Below are positions 52,602 through 61,357 of a stretch of DNA of 64,000 nt, one piece after another (the stretch's first letter is position 1; each line of letters opens with the position of its first letter). The notes under the pieces were generated by a model. That model did not search any database and was not told the origin of the DNA. It saw nothing but the letters and a program-made list of their open reading frames with translations. The DNA is taken from positions 310,001 through 374,000 of the forward strand of contig NZ_RKMB01000004.1 of assembly GCF_003797765.1 (NCBI RefSeq). The letters are read 5' to 3'. The DNA is from Ramlibacter sp. WS9 (GTDB lineage: Bacteria > Pseudomonadota > Gammaproteobacteria > Burkholderiales > Burkholderiaceae_C). The position numbers and the translations under genes were made by a program.

Positions 52602-53711
52602 GTGCCCGAGCTTTACATCGGCCTCATGTCCGGCACGTCGCTCGACGGCGTCGACGGCGTGCTGGCCGATTTCTCGTCCAGCCAACCCCACGTCATCGCG
52701 CATGCCAGTGCGCCGATGCCCGACGCACTGGGCGCCGAACTGCTGGCGTTGAACAGCAGCGGTGCTGATGAGCTGCATCGCGCCGCGCTGGCGGGCAATG
52801 CGCTGATGCGCGTGTATGCGGCGGTGGCCGGTGAGTTGCTCGCCGGCAGCAGCACGCCACGCGAGGCTGTGCGCGCCGTCGGCGCCCACGGCCAGACCGT
52901 GCGCCATCGCCCGCAGGAATTCGACGGCACCGGCTACACCTTGCAGCTGTGCCAACCAGCCTTGCTGGCCGAACTCTGCGGCATCGACGTGGTGGCGGAC
53001 TTCCGCAGCCGCGACGTGGCCGCGGGCGGGCAAGGCGCGCCGCTCGCGCCCTTCTTCCACCGGGCCATGTTCGGACGCGCCGGCGAGACCGTGGGCGTGC
53101 TGAATCTGGGCGGCATCTCGAATATCACGCTGCTGCGTGCGGACGGTTCGCAGCTGGGCTTCGACTGCGGTCCTGCCAACGCCTTGATGGACGCCTGGTG
53201 CGCCGAACACAAAGGACAGCCCTATGACATGGACGGCGCCTGGGCCGCCTCAGGGAACGTTCTGCCGGCCTTGTTGGACGCGATGCTGGCCGACCCCTAT
53301 TTCACCAAGGCGCCGCCCAAGAGCACGGGGCGGGACCTGTTCAACCGGCGCTGGCTGGACGCGCACCTCGCGGCGATCGGGCCCGCCGCACCGGCCGATG
53401 TGCAGGCGACATTGGCGGATCTCACCGCGCGGGCTTGCAGCGCCGATGTGCTGCGCTACCAGCCCGACCTGCGGCGCCTGATCGTTTGCGGCGGCGGCGC
53501 CTTCAACCGCCACGTGATGGGGCGTCTCGCCGCCCTGTTGCCCGGCGCGCAGGTGGCGTCGAGCGGCGATTCGGGTTTGCCGCCGCTGCAAGTCGAGGCG
53601 ACGGCTTTCGCCTGGCTGGCGCGCAAGGCGGTGCTGCGCGAAAAGCTCCATCTCCAAAGCACAACGGGCGCCAGAGGCGCCCGTGTGCTGGGATGCATCT
53701 ACCCGGCTTAG
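52602..53711 (+). CDS. anmK: anhydro-N-acetylmuramic acid kinase
   Basis: A 369-residue sugar kinase that phosphorylates and opens 1,6-anhydro-MurNAc during cell-wall recycling. N-terminal [14 protein letters not shown] near residues 8-21, [11 protein letters not shown] near 92, GGISNITLL near 171 and CGGGAFN near 300. GTG start at 52602 with GGAGG four bases upstream. Convergent with erpA, overlapping by 4 nt. Confidence 0.94.
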   Translation: MPELYIGLMSGTSLDGVDGVLADFSSSQPHVIAHASAPMPDALGAELLALNSSGADELHRAALAGNALMRVYAAVAGELLAGSSTPREAVRAVGAHGQTVRHRPQEFDGTGYTLQLCQPALLAELCGIDVVADFRSRDVAAGGQGAPLAPFFHRAMFGRAGETVGVLNLGGISNITLLRADGSQLGFDCGPANALMDAWCAEHKGQPYDMDGAWAASGNVLPALLDAMLADPYFTKAPPKSTGRDLFNRRWLDAHLAAIGPAAPADVQATLADLTARACSADVLRYQPDLRRLIVCGGGAFNRHVMGRLAALLPGAQVASSGDSGLPPLQVEATAFAWLARKAVLREKLHLQSTTGARGARVLGCIYPA

Positions 53712-54073
53712 GTCGAGAAGCTGGAGCCGCAGCCGCAGGTGCTGGTGGCGTTGGGGTTCTTGATGACGAACTGGGCGCCCTGCAGGTCTTCCTTGTAGTC
53801 GATCTCGGCGCCGACGAGGTACTGGTAGCTCATGGCGTCGATGAGCAGCGACACACCGTTCTTCGACATGATCGTGTCGTCTTCATTGGTGACTTCATCG
53901 AAGGTGAAGCCGTACTGGAAGCCCGAGCAGCCGCCGCCCTGCACGAACACGCGCAGCTTCAGCTCGGGGTTGCCTTCTTCGGCAATCAGGTCGGCCACCT
54001 TGGCCGCCGCGCTGTCGGTAAAGACCAGCGGTGCCGGCATTTCAGTCTGGACGTTTTCTGCAACTGCGCTCAT
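53708..54073 (-). CDS. erpA: iron-sulfur cluster insertion protein ErpA
   Basis: A 121-residue A-type carrier that delivers Fe-S clusters to apoproteins. Three cluster cysteines: [10 protein letters not shown] near 48 and TCGCGSS near 113-115. ATG at 54073; length normal. Upstream (54074-54135) no clear promoter is seen. Confidence 0.94.
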   Translation of the reverse strand: MSAVAENVQTEMPAPLVFTDSAAAKVADLIAEEGNPELKLRVFVQGGGCSGFQYGFTFDEVTNEDDTIMSKNGVSLLIDAMSYQYLVGAEIDYKEDLQGAQFVIKNPNATSTCGCGSSFST

Positions 54074-54135
54074 GGATGCTCCGAGGGATTGGGTATCTTG
54101 GCCCAATAGTACTGTAAATCGCTCGGGAATTGCGC

Positions 54136-54528
54136 TCAGTGGTTATTTGCCGCCAGCTTGAGTAAGGGCTTTTCGTCGGCGTCAATCGGCGCCAGCTGGC
54201 CGGTGATCATGGCGCCCTGGTGCATTTCGAGCGCCTTGTAGTGCACATCCCCTTCGATTCGCGCCTTGGGCTGTAGTTCCAACAACTCGCGCGCATAGAC
54301 CGGGCCGCGCACGGTGCCGTTGATGATGACGTGATCGGCGTGGATCTCGCCCTGCACCACCGCCGATTCGGAGATGACGAGGATGCTCGACTGCTCGGTA
54401 TTGGCGCGCGTGTTGCCGACCACTTCGCCGTCGATGCGCAGCCCTTCCGTGAACTGCAGATTGCCCTCGATGCGGCTGCCCTGAGCGATCAGGCTCTTGA
54501 TGGGCGGTTGTGCTTTCTTGCCAAACAT
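54136..54528 (-). CDS. bactofilin
   Basis: A 130-residue polymer-forming cytoskeletal protein. Short N-terminal tail ([10 protein letters not shown]) then a right-handed beta-helix core with repeated hydrophobic rungs ([50 protein letters not shown]). Bactofilins organise cell shape or polar complexes; the nearby M23 peptidase is the kind of enzyme they recruit. ATG at 54528 with GGAGGG upstream. Follows the membrane protein at 54558 in one operon. Confidence 0.9.
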   Translation of the reverse strand: MFGKKAQPPIKSLIAQGSRIEGNLQFTEGLRIDGEVVGNTRANTEQSSILVISESAVVQGEIHADHVIINGTVRGPVYARELLELQPKARIEGDVHYKALEMHQGAMITGQLAPIDADEKPLLKLAANNH

Positions 54529-54557
54529 GAATTTTCCCTCCTCAACGTACTTTGCTT

Positions 54558-55265
54558 TTACAGCTTGATGCTTTGTACGGCACGGGTGGCCGTGCCTTCC
54601 ACCACCTTGGCGGATACGTTTTTTACCACGGCCTGAGCCGGCAAGTCGACCATTCCCTCGATCCGCCGGTATTGGCGGAACTGCAGCGCCTGGGCCCCGC
54701 CGGGCAATTCCATCATCCAGGGCTTGCCGTTCAACGTTCCCGCAATGCTCACTTCGAGCTTGCCGCGGAACTCCGGTGCGTTCTTGACGGGCTGGATCAC
54801 CAGGATCTGCCACTTGAGCTGCGAGCCGCTCAACACTTCGGCCTGCAGGCCCCGAATGGCAACGCCTTCCGCTCCATGCGTGGGGATGAGCTTCTCGAAA
54901 AATCCCAGGTCGTCTCGCAGCGCACGGTTCTCGACCTCCAGCGCCTTGATCTGGGCAATCATGCGCTCCTGCGTGGCCTTCTCGGCCGTGATGAGGCTGG
55001 CGGACGTGTTGAAGACAGACTGGGCCTTGTCGCGCTCATCGCGCAGCTTGGACATTTCGCCTCGCAACTTCAACAGCTCTTCTTTGTTGCCCGATTCCAA
55101 CCCCGCGATGTCCTTGCCGAACTCGAAGGCCCACAGCGCGATGGCGGCGCAAAAGCCCAGCACGATGGCGGCACCGGCCCAGCGAAGGGGCCAGGGCATC
55201 GCGCTGCGAACAGCCATGCGGGGCGCGCTGATCGTCAAACGGCGGCGAAGCAGTCGAAAACGCAT
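54558..55265 (-). CDS. DUF6776-type membrane protein with coiled coil
   Basis: A 235-residue protein. One transmembrane helix near residues 28-48 (WAGAAIVLGFCAAIALWAFE), a heptad-rich coiled coil at about 52-120 (LLKLRGEMSKLRDERDKAQS), and a C-terminal beta domain (LKWQILVIQPVKNAPEFRGK). Conserved next to bactofilin genes in Burkholderiales; I recall the family as DUF6776. Function unknown. Co-directional with the bactofilin 29 bp downstream, suggesting a shared complex at the membrane. Confidence 0.8.
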   Translation of the reverse strand: MRFRLLRRRLTISAPRMAVRSAMPWPLRWAGAAIVLGFCAAIALWAFEFGKDIAGLESGNKEELLKLRGEMSKLRDERDKAQSVFNTSASLITAEKATQERMIAQIKALEVENRALRDDLGFFEKLIPTHGAEGVAIRGLQAEVLSGSQLKWQILVIQPVKNAPEFRGKLEVSIAGTLNGKPWMMELPGGAQALQFRQYRRIEGMVDLPAQAVVKNVSAKVVEGTATRAVQSIKL

Positions 55266-55308
55266 TTTCTCTTTGTCTCCTCAACAGCTCGACCATACAG
55301 CCGGAAAA

Positions 55309-55339
55309 AAAGCCGCAACAAGCGAACTTGTGCGGCTTT
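55309..55339 (-). terminator. intrinsic terminator of rplM-rpsI
   Basis: Minus-strand stem AAAGCCGCA/TGCGGCTTT (55339-55331 with 55317-55309), extended inward by ACAAG/CTTGT, followed by a run of T residues (GGCTTTTTTTCC). It begins 30 bp after the rpsI stop. Confidence 0.85.
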
Positions 55340-55368
55340 GTTTCTGCGGTAACAGCAGCGTGATCTGA

Positions 55369-55761
55369 TTAACGCTTGCTGAACTGCTTGCGGCGGCGAG
55401 CGGAGTGCAGGCCGACCTTCTTACGTTCCACTTCGCGCGCGTCACGCGTCACGAAGCCGGCTTGCGACAGCGCGGGCTTGAGGGTCGCGTCGTAGTCGAT
55501 CAGAGCGCGGGTGATGCCGTGGCGTGCCGCACCGGCCTGGCCCGACTCACCGCCGCCATGGACGTTGATCTTGATGTCGAACGTTTCGACGTGGTTCGTC
55601 AAGAACAGGGGTTGCTTGACGATCATGATCGAGGTCTGGCGGCCGAAGAACTCTTGAATGTCCTTGTCGTTGACCGTGATCTTGCCCGTGCCCTTTTTCA
55701 TGAACACGCGAGCCACGCTGGACTTGCGGCGGCCCGTGCCATTGTTCCATTCACCGATCAT
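55369..55761 (-). CDS. rpsI: 30S ribosomal protein S9
   Basis: A 130-residue ribosomal protein. [14 protein letters not shown] at the N-terminus and the conserved C-terminal tail RRRKQFSKR that reaches the P-site tRNA. ATG at 55761 overlaps the rplM stop (ATGA). Followed by an intrinsic terminator. Confidence 0.97.
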   Translation of the reverse strand: MIGEWNNGTGRRKSSVARVFMKKGTGKITVNDKDIQEFFGRQTSIMIVKQPLFLTNHVETFDIKINVHGGGESGQAGAARHGITRALIDYDATLKPALSQAGFVTRDAREVERKKVGLHSARRRKQFSKR

Positions 55762-56213
55762 GCTCTGGCTCCCATTTGCGTCTCAGGAAGTTCCAGCACT
55801 TTGGGTTGCTGGGCGGTGTGGGGATGCTCTGCACCACCGTACACCTTCAGTTTCTTGATCATCGCGTAGCCGAGCGGGCCCTTGGGCAGCATGCCCTTGA
55901 CGGCCTTTTCCAGCGCGCGGCCGGGGTGCTTGGCTTGCATGTCGCGGAAGTTGGTGGCACTGATGCCGCCCGGGAAACCCGAGTGGCGGTAGTACACCTT
56001 GTCCATGTTCTTCGTGCCCGTCACGCGGAGCTGGGCAGCATTGATGATGACGATGAAGTCACCGGTATCGACGTGAGGCGTGTAAATGGCCTTGTGTTTG
56101 CCGCGCAAACGGAGAGCAACTTCGCTGGCTACTCGTCCGAGGACCTTGTCGGTCGCGTCAATCACAAACCACTCGTGCGTCACGTCAGCGGGTTTGGCGC
56201 TGAACGTTTTCAT
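55758..56213 (-). CDS. rplM: 50S ribosomal protein L13 with C-terminal extension
   Basis: A 151-residue ribosomal protein. Conserved [19 protein letters not shown] and [15 protein letters not shown]. The usual length is about 142, so the last nine or so residues (PETQMGARA region) are an extension that brings the stop into overlap with the rpsI start. ATG at 56213; an upstream start at 56252 is unlikely. Confidence 0.97.
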   Translation of the reverse strand: MKTFSAKPADVTHEWFVIDATDKVLGRVASEVALRLRGKHKAIYTPHVDTGDFIVIINAAQLRVTGTKNMDKVYYRHSGFPGGISATNFRDMQAKHPGRALEKAVKGMLPKGPLGYAMIKKLKVYGGAEHPHTAQQPKVLELPETQMGARA

Positions 56214-56367
56214 GAGTTCTCTTTCGAGTTGGTTTGGCGGGCCCTTTTCCACGGTCGGCGTTCCTCTGACGGGAATCTCTTAGGTGGGGTATAGACCGTA
56301 AACGCGATTCGCAACGTGTTTACTCTCTATCTCTGACGCGGGACCACAAGGCGCTGCAGAGCCCGGG

Positions 56368-56397
56368 ATTATACGAAGAATCAAGGACTTAGCACAA
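56368..56397 (-). promoter_or_regulatory. rplM-rpsI promoter
   Basis: Minus-strand TTGTGC (56397-56392), 18-bp spacer, TATAAT (56373-56368), giving a leader of about 150 nt before the rplM start. A second, weaker pair TTGCGA/TATACC is visible nearer the gene. The leader could carry autogenous control, but I cannot identify a known L13 motif. Confidence 0.65.
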
Positions 56398-56442
56398 GGC
56401 GAAGGCGGCAAAGGGCCCACCGGGCCGGGTTACCATCGCCGG

Positions 56443-57363
56443 ATGTTCAGCTACCGCCACGCCTTCCACGCAGGAAACCACGCCGATGTGCTGAAGCACA
56501 CCATGGTCATCGCCATGATGCGGCACCTGACGCAAAAAGACGCAGCTTTGGTGGCTGTCGACACCCATGCCGGGGCCGGCTTGTACCGGCTCGACGGCGA
56601 CTATGCCGGCACTTCGGGCGAATCGGCCGATGGCGTTGTGAAGCTGTTTGCAGCGCTGAAGCCCACCAAGCCTTCCGATGTCGCTATCAAAGACGTAGCG
56701 CCGATCCTCCAGGACTACCTGGACACGATCGCCGGCTTCAACACCGGCGTCCAGCTCAAGATCTATCCCGGCTCGCCCTTCATCATCCAGCGCCTGCTGC
56801 GGGAAGAAGCCCGCGACAAGCTGAAGCTGTTCGAGCTGCACCCCACCGACATCAAGGCCCTGGCTGGCAACATCGCCCAGCTCAAGGCCGGGCGGCAGGT
56901 CGCGGTGGCCCGGGAAGACGGCTTCGAGGGCCTGAAGGGGTTCATTCCCCCGCCGTCGCGCCGCGCCTTCGTGCTGATCGACCCGAGTTACGAGATCAAG
57001 AGCGATTACGCGAAAGTTAGTACCTGCATCCAGGACAGCCTGAAGCGTTTCGCCACCGGTACTTACGCCGTCTGGTACCCCATCATCCCCCGGCCCGAAG
57101 CCCACGACCTGCCGCGCCGGCTGAAAACCCTGGCCACCCAAGCCGGGAAACCGTGGCTGCACGCAACGCTGAACATCGGCCAGGCCGAAGAGCGCAACGT
57201 CCCCGGCGAGCCGGAGCGTGGGCAAGGCCTCACGGCCAGCGGCATGTTCGTCGTCAACCCACCGCACACCCTGAAGGCGGCTTTGGCGCTCGCGCTGCCT
57301 CAATTGGTCCAGGTGCTGGGCCGCGGGCGCGGGCAGGGACAGACGCTGGAAAGCGGCGGGTAA
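56443..57363 (+). CDS. rlmJ: 23S rRNA (adenine(2030)-N(6))-methyltransferase RlmJ
   Basis: A 306-residue SAM-dependent methyltransferase. N-terminal FSYRHAFHAGNHADVLKH is the family hallmark, VDTHAGAGLY near residue 39 binds SAM, and the catalytic motif IV reads DPSYE near 180 where E. coli has DPPYE. ATG at 56443. Its stop codon ends at the first base of the paaA operator palindrome. Confidence 0.92.
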   Translation: MFSYRHAFHAGNHADVLKHTMVIAMMRHLTQKDAALVAVDTHAGAGLYRLDGDYAGTSGESADGVVKLFAALKPTKPSDVAIKDVAPILQDYLDTIAGFNTGVQLKIYPGSPFIIQRLLREEARDKLKLFELHPTDIKALAGNIAQLKAGRQVAVAREDGFEGLKGFIPPPSRRAFVLIDPSYEIKSDYAKVSTCIQDSLKRFATGTYAVWYPIIPRPEAHDLPRRLKTLATQAGKPWLHATLNIGQAEERNVPGEPERGQGLTASGMFVVNPPHTLKAALALALPQLVQVLGRGRGQGQTLESGG

Positions 57364-57396
57364 TCCATTAGCCGACCGCTCGGTCGGCTAATGGAT
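57363..57396. promoter_or_regulatory. 34-bp perfect palindrome: probable TetR-type (PaaR-like) operator of paaABCDE
   Basis: Arms ATCCATTAGCCGACCG and CGGTCGGCTAATGGAT (16 bp each) around a CT centre. The core CCGACCG-N2-CGGTCGG looks like a TetR-family operator, and PaaR of Burkholderia is a TetR-type repressor of paa genes. A -10-like TATACT (57396-57401) overlaps the right edge, six bases before the paaA ATG. The palindrome could double as a terminator for rlmJ, but it has no T-run. Confidence 0.7.
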
Positions 57397-57407
57397 ATAC
57401 TTGCGGC

Positions 57408-58424
57408 ATGTACACGCAAGCCCTGGACCTTCCCGACCCCCAGCGCAATCTGCAGGCCGTGGCGCCGCCCGCCACCGCGCAGCAGGAACAGCTGGAGGCG
57501 CAGTTCAACGCCAAGATCGACGCCGACCGCAAAATCGAGCCGCAGGACTGGATGCTCGAGGCCTACCGCAAGACGCTGGTGCGCCAGATCAGCCAGCATG
57601 CGCACAGCGAAATCATCGGCATGCAGCCCGAAGGCAACTGGATCTCGCGCGCGCCTTCCCTGAAACGCAAGGCCATCCTGCTGGCCAAGGTGCAGGACGA
57701 AGGCGGCCATGGCCTCTATCTGTATTCCGCCGCCGAAACATTGGGCGTCACGCGTGACCAGATGCTCGACGGCCTGCACACCGGCAAGGCCAAGTACAGC
57801 TCCATCTTCAACTACCCCACCCTCACCTGGGCCGACGTCGGCACCATCGGCTGGCTCGTGGACGGCGCGGCGATCATGAACCAGGTGCCGATCTGCCGCT
57901 GCTCTTACGGCCCTTATGCCCGCGCGATGATCCGCATCTGCAAGGAAGAGAGCTTCCACCAGCGCCAGGGCTTCGAAAGCCTGATGACGCAGATGAAGGG
58001 CACGCAAGCCCAGCGCGACATGGTTCAGGAGTCGGTCAACCGCTGGTGGTGGCCGGTGCTCGCGATGTTCGGCCCGCCGGACGCCGACAGCCCCAACAGC
58101 GCGCAAGGCATGCGCTGGGGCATCAAGCGCATCAGCAACGACGACCTGCGTCAGAAGTTCGTCGACGCCACCGTGCCGCAGGCGAAGATCCTCGGCGTCA
58201 CCCTGCCCGACCCGGACTTGAAGTGGAACGAGGAGCGCGGCCGTCACGACTACGGCGCGATCGACTGGGACGACTTTTGGGCCGTGGTCAACGGCAACGG
58301 CCCGTGCAACAAGGAACGCCTGGCCACGCGCGTGAAGGCGCATGAAGACGGCCAATGGGTGCGCGACGCGGCCCTCGCGCATGCGCGCAAGCAGCAAGCC
58401 CGGCAGATGAAGGAAGCAGCATGA
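57408..58424 (+). CDS. paaA: phenylacetyl-CoA epoxidase subunit PaaA
   Basis: A 338-residue catalytic di-iron subunit of the ring-1,2-phenylacetyl-CoA epoxidase. Ligand motifs HAHSEIIG near residue 64, VQDEGGHG near 95 and [10 protein letters not shown] near 183. It inserts one oxygen atom into the CoA-activated ring, with electrons from PaaE. First gene of the operon; no clear ribosome-binding site between the operator and the ATG. Confidence 0.97.
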   Translation: MYTQALDLPDPQRNLQAVAPPATAQQEQLEAQFNAKIDADRKIEPQDWMLEAYRKTLVRQISQHAHSEIIGMQPEGNWISRAPSLKRKAILLAKVQDEGGHGLYLYSAAETLGVTRDQMLDGLHTGKAKYSSIFNYPTLTWADVGTIGWLVDGAAIMNQVPICRCSYGPYARAMIRICKEESFHQRQGFESLMTQMKGTQAQRDMVQESVNRWWWPVLAMFGPPDADSPNSAQGMRWGIKRISNDDLRQKFVDATVPQAKILGVTLPDPDLKWNEERGRHDYGAIDWDDFWAVVNGNGPCNKERLATRVKAHEDGQWVRDAALAHARKQQARQMKEAA

Positions 58425-58714
58425 GCGATGTCAAGAATGAATGGCCCTTGTGGGAAGTGTTCGTCCGGTCCAAGCAGGGCCTGGAGCACAAGCATTGCGG
58501 CAGCCTGCACGCCGCCGACGCGCAGCAGGCCTTGCAGATGGCGCGCGATGTCTACACACGCCGCATGGAAGGCGTGAGCATCTGGGTCGTGCCGTCGGCG
58601 ACGATCACGGCCAGTGAGCCGGAAGACAAGGCCGAGTTCTTCGAGCCGGCGAGCGACAAGATCTACCGGCACCCGACGTTCTACGAGATCCCCGACGAAG
58701 TGGGGCACATGTGA
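58421..58714 (+). CDS. paaB: phenylacetyl-CoA epoxidase subunit PaaB
   Basis: A 97-residue structural subunit. [20 protein letters not shown] at the N-terminus is characteristic. Bridges PaaAC units in the epoxidase. Overlaps paaA by 4 nt (ATGA). Confidence 0.96.
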   Translation: MSDVKNEWPLWEVFVRSKQGLEHKHCGSLHAADAQQALQMARDVYTRRMEGVSIWVVPSATITASEPEDKAEFFEPASDKIYRHPTFYEIPDEVGHM

Positions 58715-59517
58715 TGGAAGACAACAAGGCCCCTGCGCTAGCGCCCGTGGACTACCTCCTGCACCTCGCCGACAACGCCCTGGTGCTCGGCCAACGCAAC
58801 GCCGAGTGGTGTGGCCATGGCCCGGTGCTGGAGGAAGACATCGCCATGGCCAACATCGGCCTCGACCTGATCGGCCAGGCGCGCATGCTGTACCAGCACG
58901 CGGCCACGCTGATCGGCGGCGACGCGACGGAAGACCGGCTCGCCTACTTCCGCGACGCCGCCGAGTTCCGCAACTACACGCTGCTCGAGCTTCCTCATCA
59001 CGGACCCTTGGCCGGCACCGCCGCCTCGGACCGCGACTACGCCACCACCATCACCCGCAATTTCTTCTACAGCACGCTGATGCTGCTGCTGTGGGAAGCG
59101 CTGCAGCAGTCGAAGGACCCGCAGCTGGCGGCCATAGCGGGTAAGGCGCTGAAGGAAATGCGCTATCACGTCCGCCACTCGCGCGACTGGCTGGTGCGCC
59201 TGGGCGACGGGACGGATGAATCGCATCGCCGGATGCAGGCGGCGGTCGATCACCTTCTCCCCTACACGCAAGAGTTCTGGGGCCCGTCGCCGGTGGAAGC
59301 GCGCGCAGTGGCTTCGGGTACCGGCGTCGATACGCGCCTGCTGCGCGAGTCGTGGGACCGCACGGTTGACGACGCACTCGCGGAGGCTACGCTGCGCAAG
59401 CCGGCTGCGGGCGGCTACCTCACGCGCGGCAAAGATGGCCAGCATTCGGAACACCTGAGCTACCTGCTCGCCGAAATTCAGGGCCTCGCTCGCCAACACC
59501 CCGAAGCGACGTGGTGA
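58714..59517 (+). CDS. paaC: phenylacetyl-CoA epoxidase subunit PaaC
   Basis: A 267-residue structural ferritin-like subunit with degenerate metal site. NAEWCGHGPVLEEDIAMANI near residues 29-48 and MRYHVRHSRDWLVRLGDG near 150. The ATG at 58714 overlaps the paaB stop (TGATG). Confidence 0.96.
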   Translation: MEDNKAPALAPVDYLLHLADNALVLGQRNAEWCGHGPVLEEDIAMANIGLDLIGQARMLYQHAATLIGGDATEDRLAYFRDAAEFRNYTLLELPHHGPLAGTAASDRDYATTITRNFFYSTLMLLLWEALQQSKDPQLAAIAGKALKEMRYHVRHSRDWLVRLGDGTDESHRRMQAAVDHLLPYTQEFWGPSPVEARAVASGTGVDTRLLRESWDRTVDDALAEATLRKPAAGGYLTRGKDGQHSEHLSYLLAEIQGLARQHPEATW

Positions 59518-59522
59518 ACGTG

Positions 59523-60020
59523 ATGACCCGCACGCAGCAGGCCTGGGAGCTGCTGGAGTCGATCCCGGATCCGGAAATCCCGGTGGTCTCGATTCGAGAG
59601 CTGGGCATCCTGCGCGAAGTGACCGAGCACGACGGCATGCTCGAAATCGTCATCACCCCCACCTACAGTGGCTGCCCGGCGATGGGCCAGATCGAGGACG
59701 ACGTGCGTGCCGCTCTCGCAGCCAACGGCATCGAGGCCCGCGTCGTGACGCGCTTGGCGCCGGCCTGGACAACGGACTGGATCACGCCGGAAGCCAGGGA
59801 GAAGCTGCGCGCGTTCGGCATCGCGCCGCCCCATACGGCCGTGGCCGACAACGTGGTGCGTTTCGCACGCCGCACAGAACAAGCGCACGCCCAAGTTGTG
59901 TGCCCTCGTTGCGGCTCCGCCAACACCACGGAAACCTCGCACTTCAGTTCCACCGCTTGCAAGGCGCTCTACAAGTGCCTGGACTGCCTGGAACCATTCG
60001 ACCACTTCAAGCCCTACTGA
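59523..60020 (+). CDS. paaD: PaaD, Fe-S/metal maturation factor for the epoxidase
   Basis: A 165-residue MIP18/DUF59-type protein (IPDPEIPVVSIRELGIL; TPTYSGCPAM) with a C-terminal CPRC...KCLDC metal-binding pair. Needed for maturation of the PaaABCE system in other bacteria. ATG at 59523; a GTG at 59514 overlapping the paaC stop is an alternative start. Confidence 0.95.
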   Translation: MTRTQQAWELLESIPDPEIPVVSIRELGILREVTEHDGMLEIVITPTYSGCPAMGQIEDDVRAALAANGIEARVVTRLAPAWTTDWITPEAREKLRAFGIAPPHTAVADNVVRFARRTEQAHAQVVCPRCGSANTTETSHFSSTACKALYKCLDCLEPFDHFKPY

Positions 60021-61108
60021 TGGCCCTGCACTTCCACCCTCTCACCGTCAAGCGCGTCACCCCCGATGCGGCGGGCTCGGCTGCGATCACGTTCCAGGTT
60101 CCGCCGGGCCTGACCGATGAATTTGCCTTTCGCCCTGGACAGTTCCTGACTTTGCGCGCGACCGTCGATGGTCAGGATCTGCGCCGCAATTACTCCATCT
60201 GCAGTCCCGCGCAGCGCTACGCCGCGACGTGCGAGATCGACGTCGGCATCAAGCCGGTGGAAGGCGGCCTGTTTTCGCGCTGGGCCGTGCAGTCGCTGAA
60301 GCCGGGCAGCATCGTCGACGTGATGGCGCCTGACGGCCGCTTCAGCCCGCGTGCCGAGGGTGCACGCCATCGCGTCGGCTTCGCCGCGGGCTCCGGCATC
60401 ACGCCCATCCTGTCGATCATGGCAACGACGCTCGCAGGCGAGCCGCATTCGCGATTCACCCTGGTCTACTGCAACCAGCGCGCCAACACCATCATGTTCA
60501 ACGAGGCACTGCAGGACCTCAAGGACAAATACCCCGCGCGCGTCGCACTGCTCCACCTGCTGTCGCGCCAGCCGCAGGAGGTGGCCCTGTTGCATGGGCG
60601 GCTCGATGAAGCCAAGGTCCGGGAACTGCTCGAGTCTCTGCTGCCGGCATCGGATATCGACGAGGCTTTCATCTGCGGGCCGGAGTCGATGATCGAGGGC
60701 ACCGAGCGGGCGTTGAAGGCAGCGGGTGTCGCGGCGGATCGCATTCATGCGGAACGCTTCGTCCCGCCGGGCGGCGCCGCGCCGGTGCGGCCGCGCGCGC
60801 CGGCGGCGGCGAGGCTGGCCACGGGCCACGCGCACCAATTGGACATCGTGCTCGACGGCAAGACCCATCATCTCTCGATGGCGGCAGACGACCGTGTGCT
60901 CGACGCGGCGCTCGACGCGGGGCTGGATCTGCCGTACTCGTGCAAAGGCGGCGTCTGCTGCACCTGCCGCGCGCGCGTGCTCGAAGGCCAGGTCGAAATG
61001 GAAAAGAATTTCACGCTCGAGAAATGGGAGATGGACAAGGGCTTCGTGCTCACTTGCCAGTCCCGCCCGCTCACCGCCAAGGTCGTGGTGAGCTACGACG
61101 AGCGATAA
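60020..61108 (+). CDS. paaE: PaaE, phenylacetyl-CoA epoxidase reductase
   Basis: A 362-residue flavin reductase. FAD/NAD(P) domains first (RRNYSICSP near residue 54; GSGITPILSI near 122) and a C-terminal [2Fe-2S] ferredoxin domain (YSCKGGVCCTCRARV near 312-326). Passes NADPH electrons to PaaA. The ATG at 60020 overlaps the paaD stop (TGATG). Last gene of the operon. Confidence 0.96.
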   Translation: MALHFHPLTVKRVTPDAAGSAAITFQVPPGLTDEFAFRPGQFLTLRATVDGQDLRRNYSICSPAQRYAATCEIDVGIKPVEGGLFSRWAVQSLKPGSIVDVMAPDGRFSPRAEGARHRVGFAAGSGITPILSIMATTLAGEPHSRFTLVYCNQRANTIMFNEALQDLKDKYPARVALLHLLSRQPQEVALLHGRLDEAKVRELLESLLPASDIDEAFICGPESMIEGTERALKAAGVAADRIHAERFVPPGGAAPVRPRAPAAARLATGHAHQLDIVLDGKTHHLSMAADDRVLDAALDAGLDLPYSCKGGVCCTCRARVLEGQVEMEKNFTLEKWEMDKGFVLTCQSRPLTAKVVVSYDER

Positions 61109-61311
61109 GCGGCGACGCATCACCTCGCGTGACAAATTCACGCAGGTTCCGCAACGAGCCGTAATTTCTGACGCACGTTTTCGGGCTGCCAACTCATCAG
61201 TTGTAAGCTCAGCATTCACACGCTTACGTTACAACGGATGAGGTGCCCCTGAACTCATCCTTGAGCCCCTAACATCGCGGCGAGTCTACGAGCGGCGCCC
61301 CGCTCTTCCGT

Positions 61312-61331
61312 CCGCGGGCCGCAGCCCGCGG
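61312..61331 (+). other. strong hairpin in the leader of the subtilase gene
   Basis: CCGCGGGC-CGCA-GCCCGCGG, a perfect 8-bp GC stem with a tetraloop, 26 bp before the ATG. A second stem GGATGAG/CTCATCC (61236-61242 with 61254-61260) lies upstream. No T-run follows either, so these look like leader structures rather than terminators; the upstream one could end paaE transcription weakly. The rest of 61109-61357 shows nothing else recognisable. Confidence 0.45.
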
Positions 61332-61357
61332 CTCCGTCCGATCCGTTCGAGGCCCTC

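Noticed and set aside
56443-57363. RlmJ motif DPSYE as a sign of lost catalysis
   Set aside because: The Pro-to-Ser change in motif IV is conservative for this methyltransferase type and the rest of the protein is intact.
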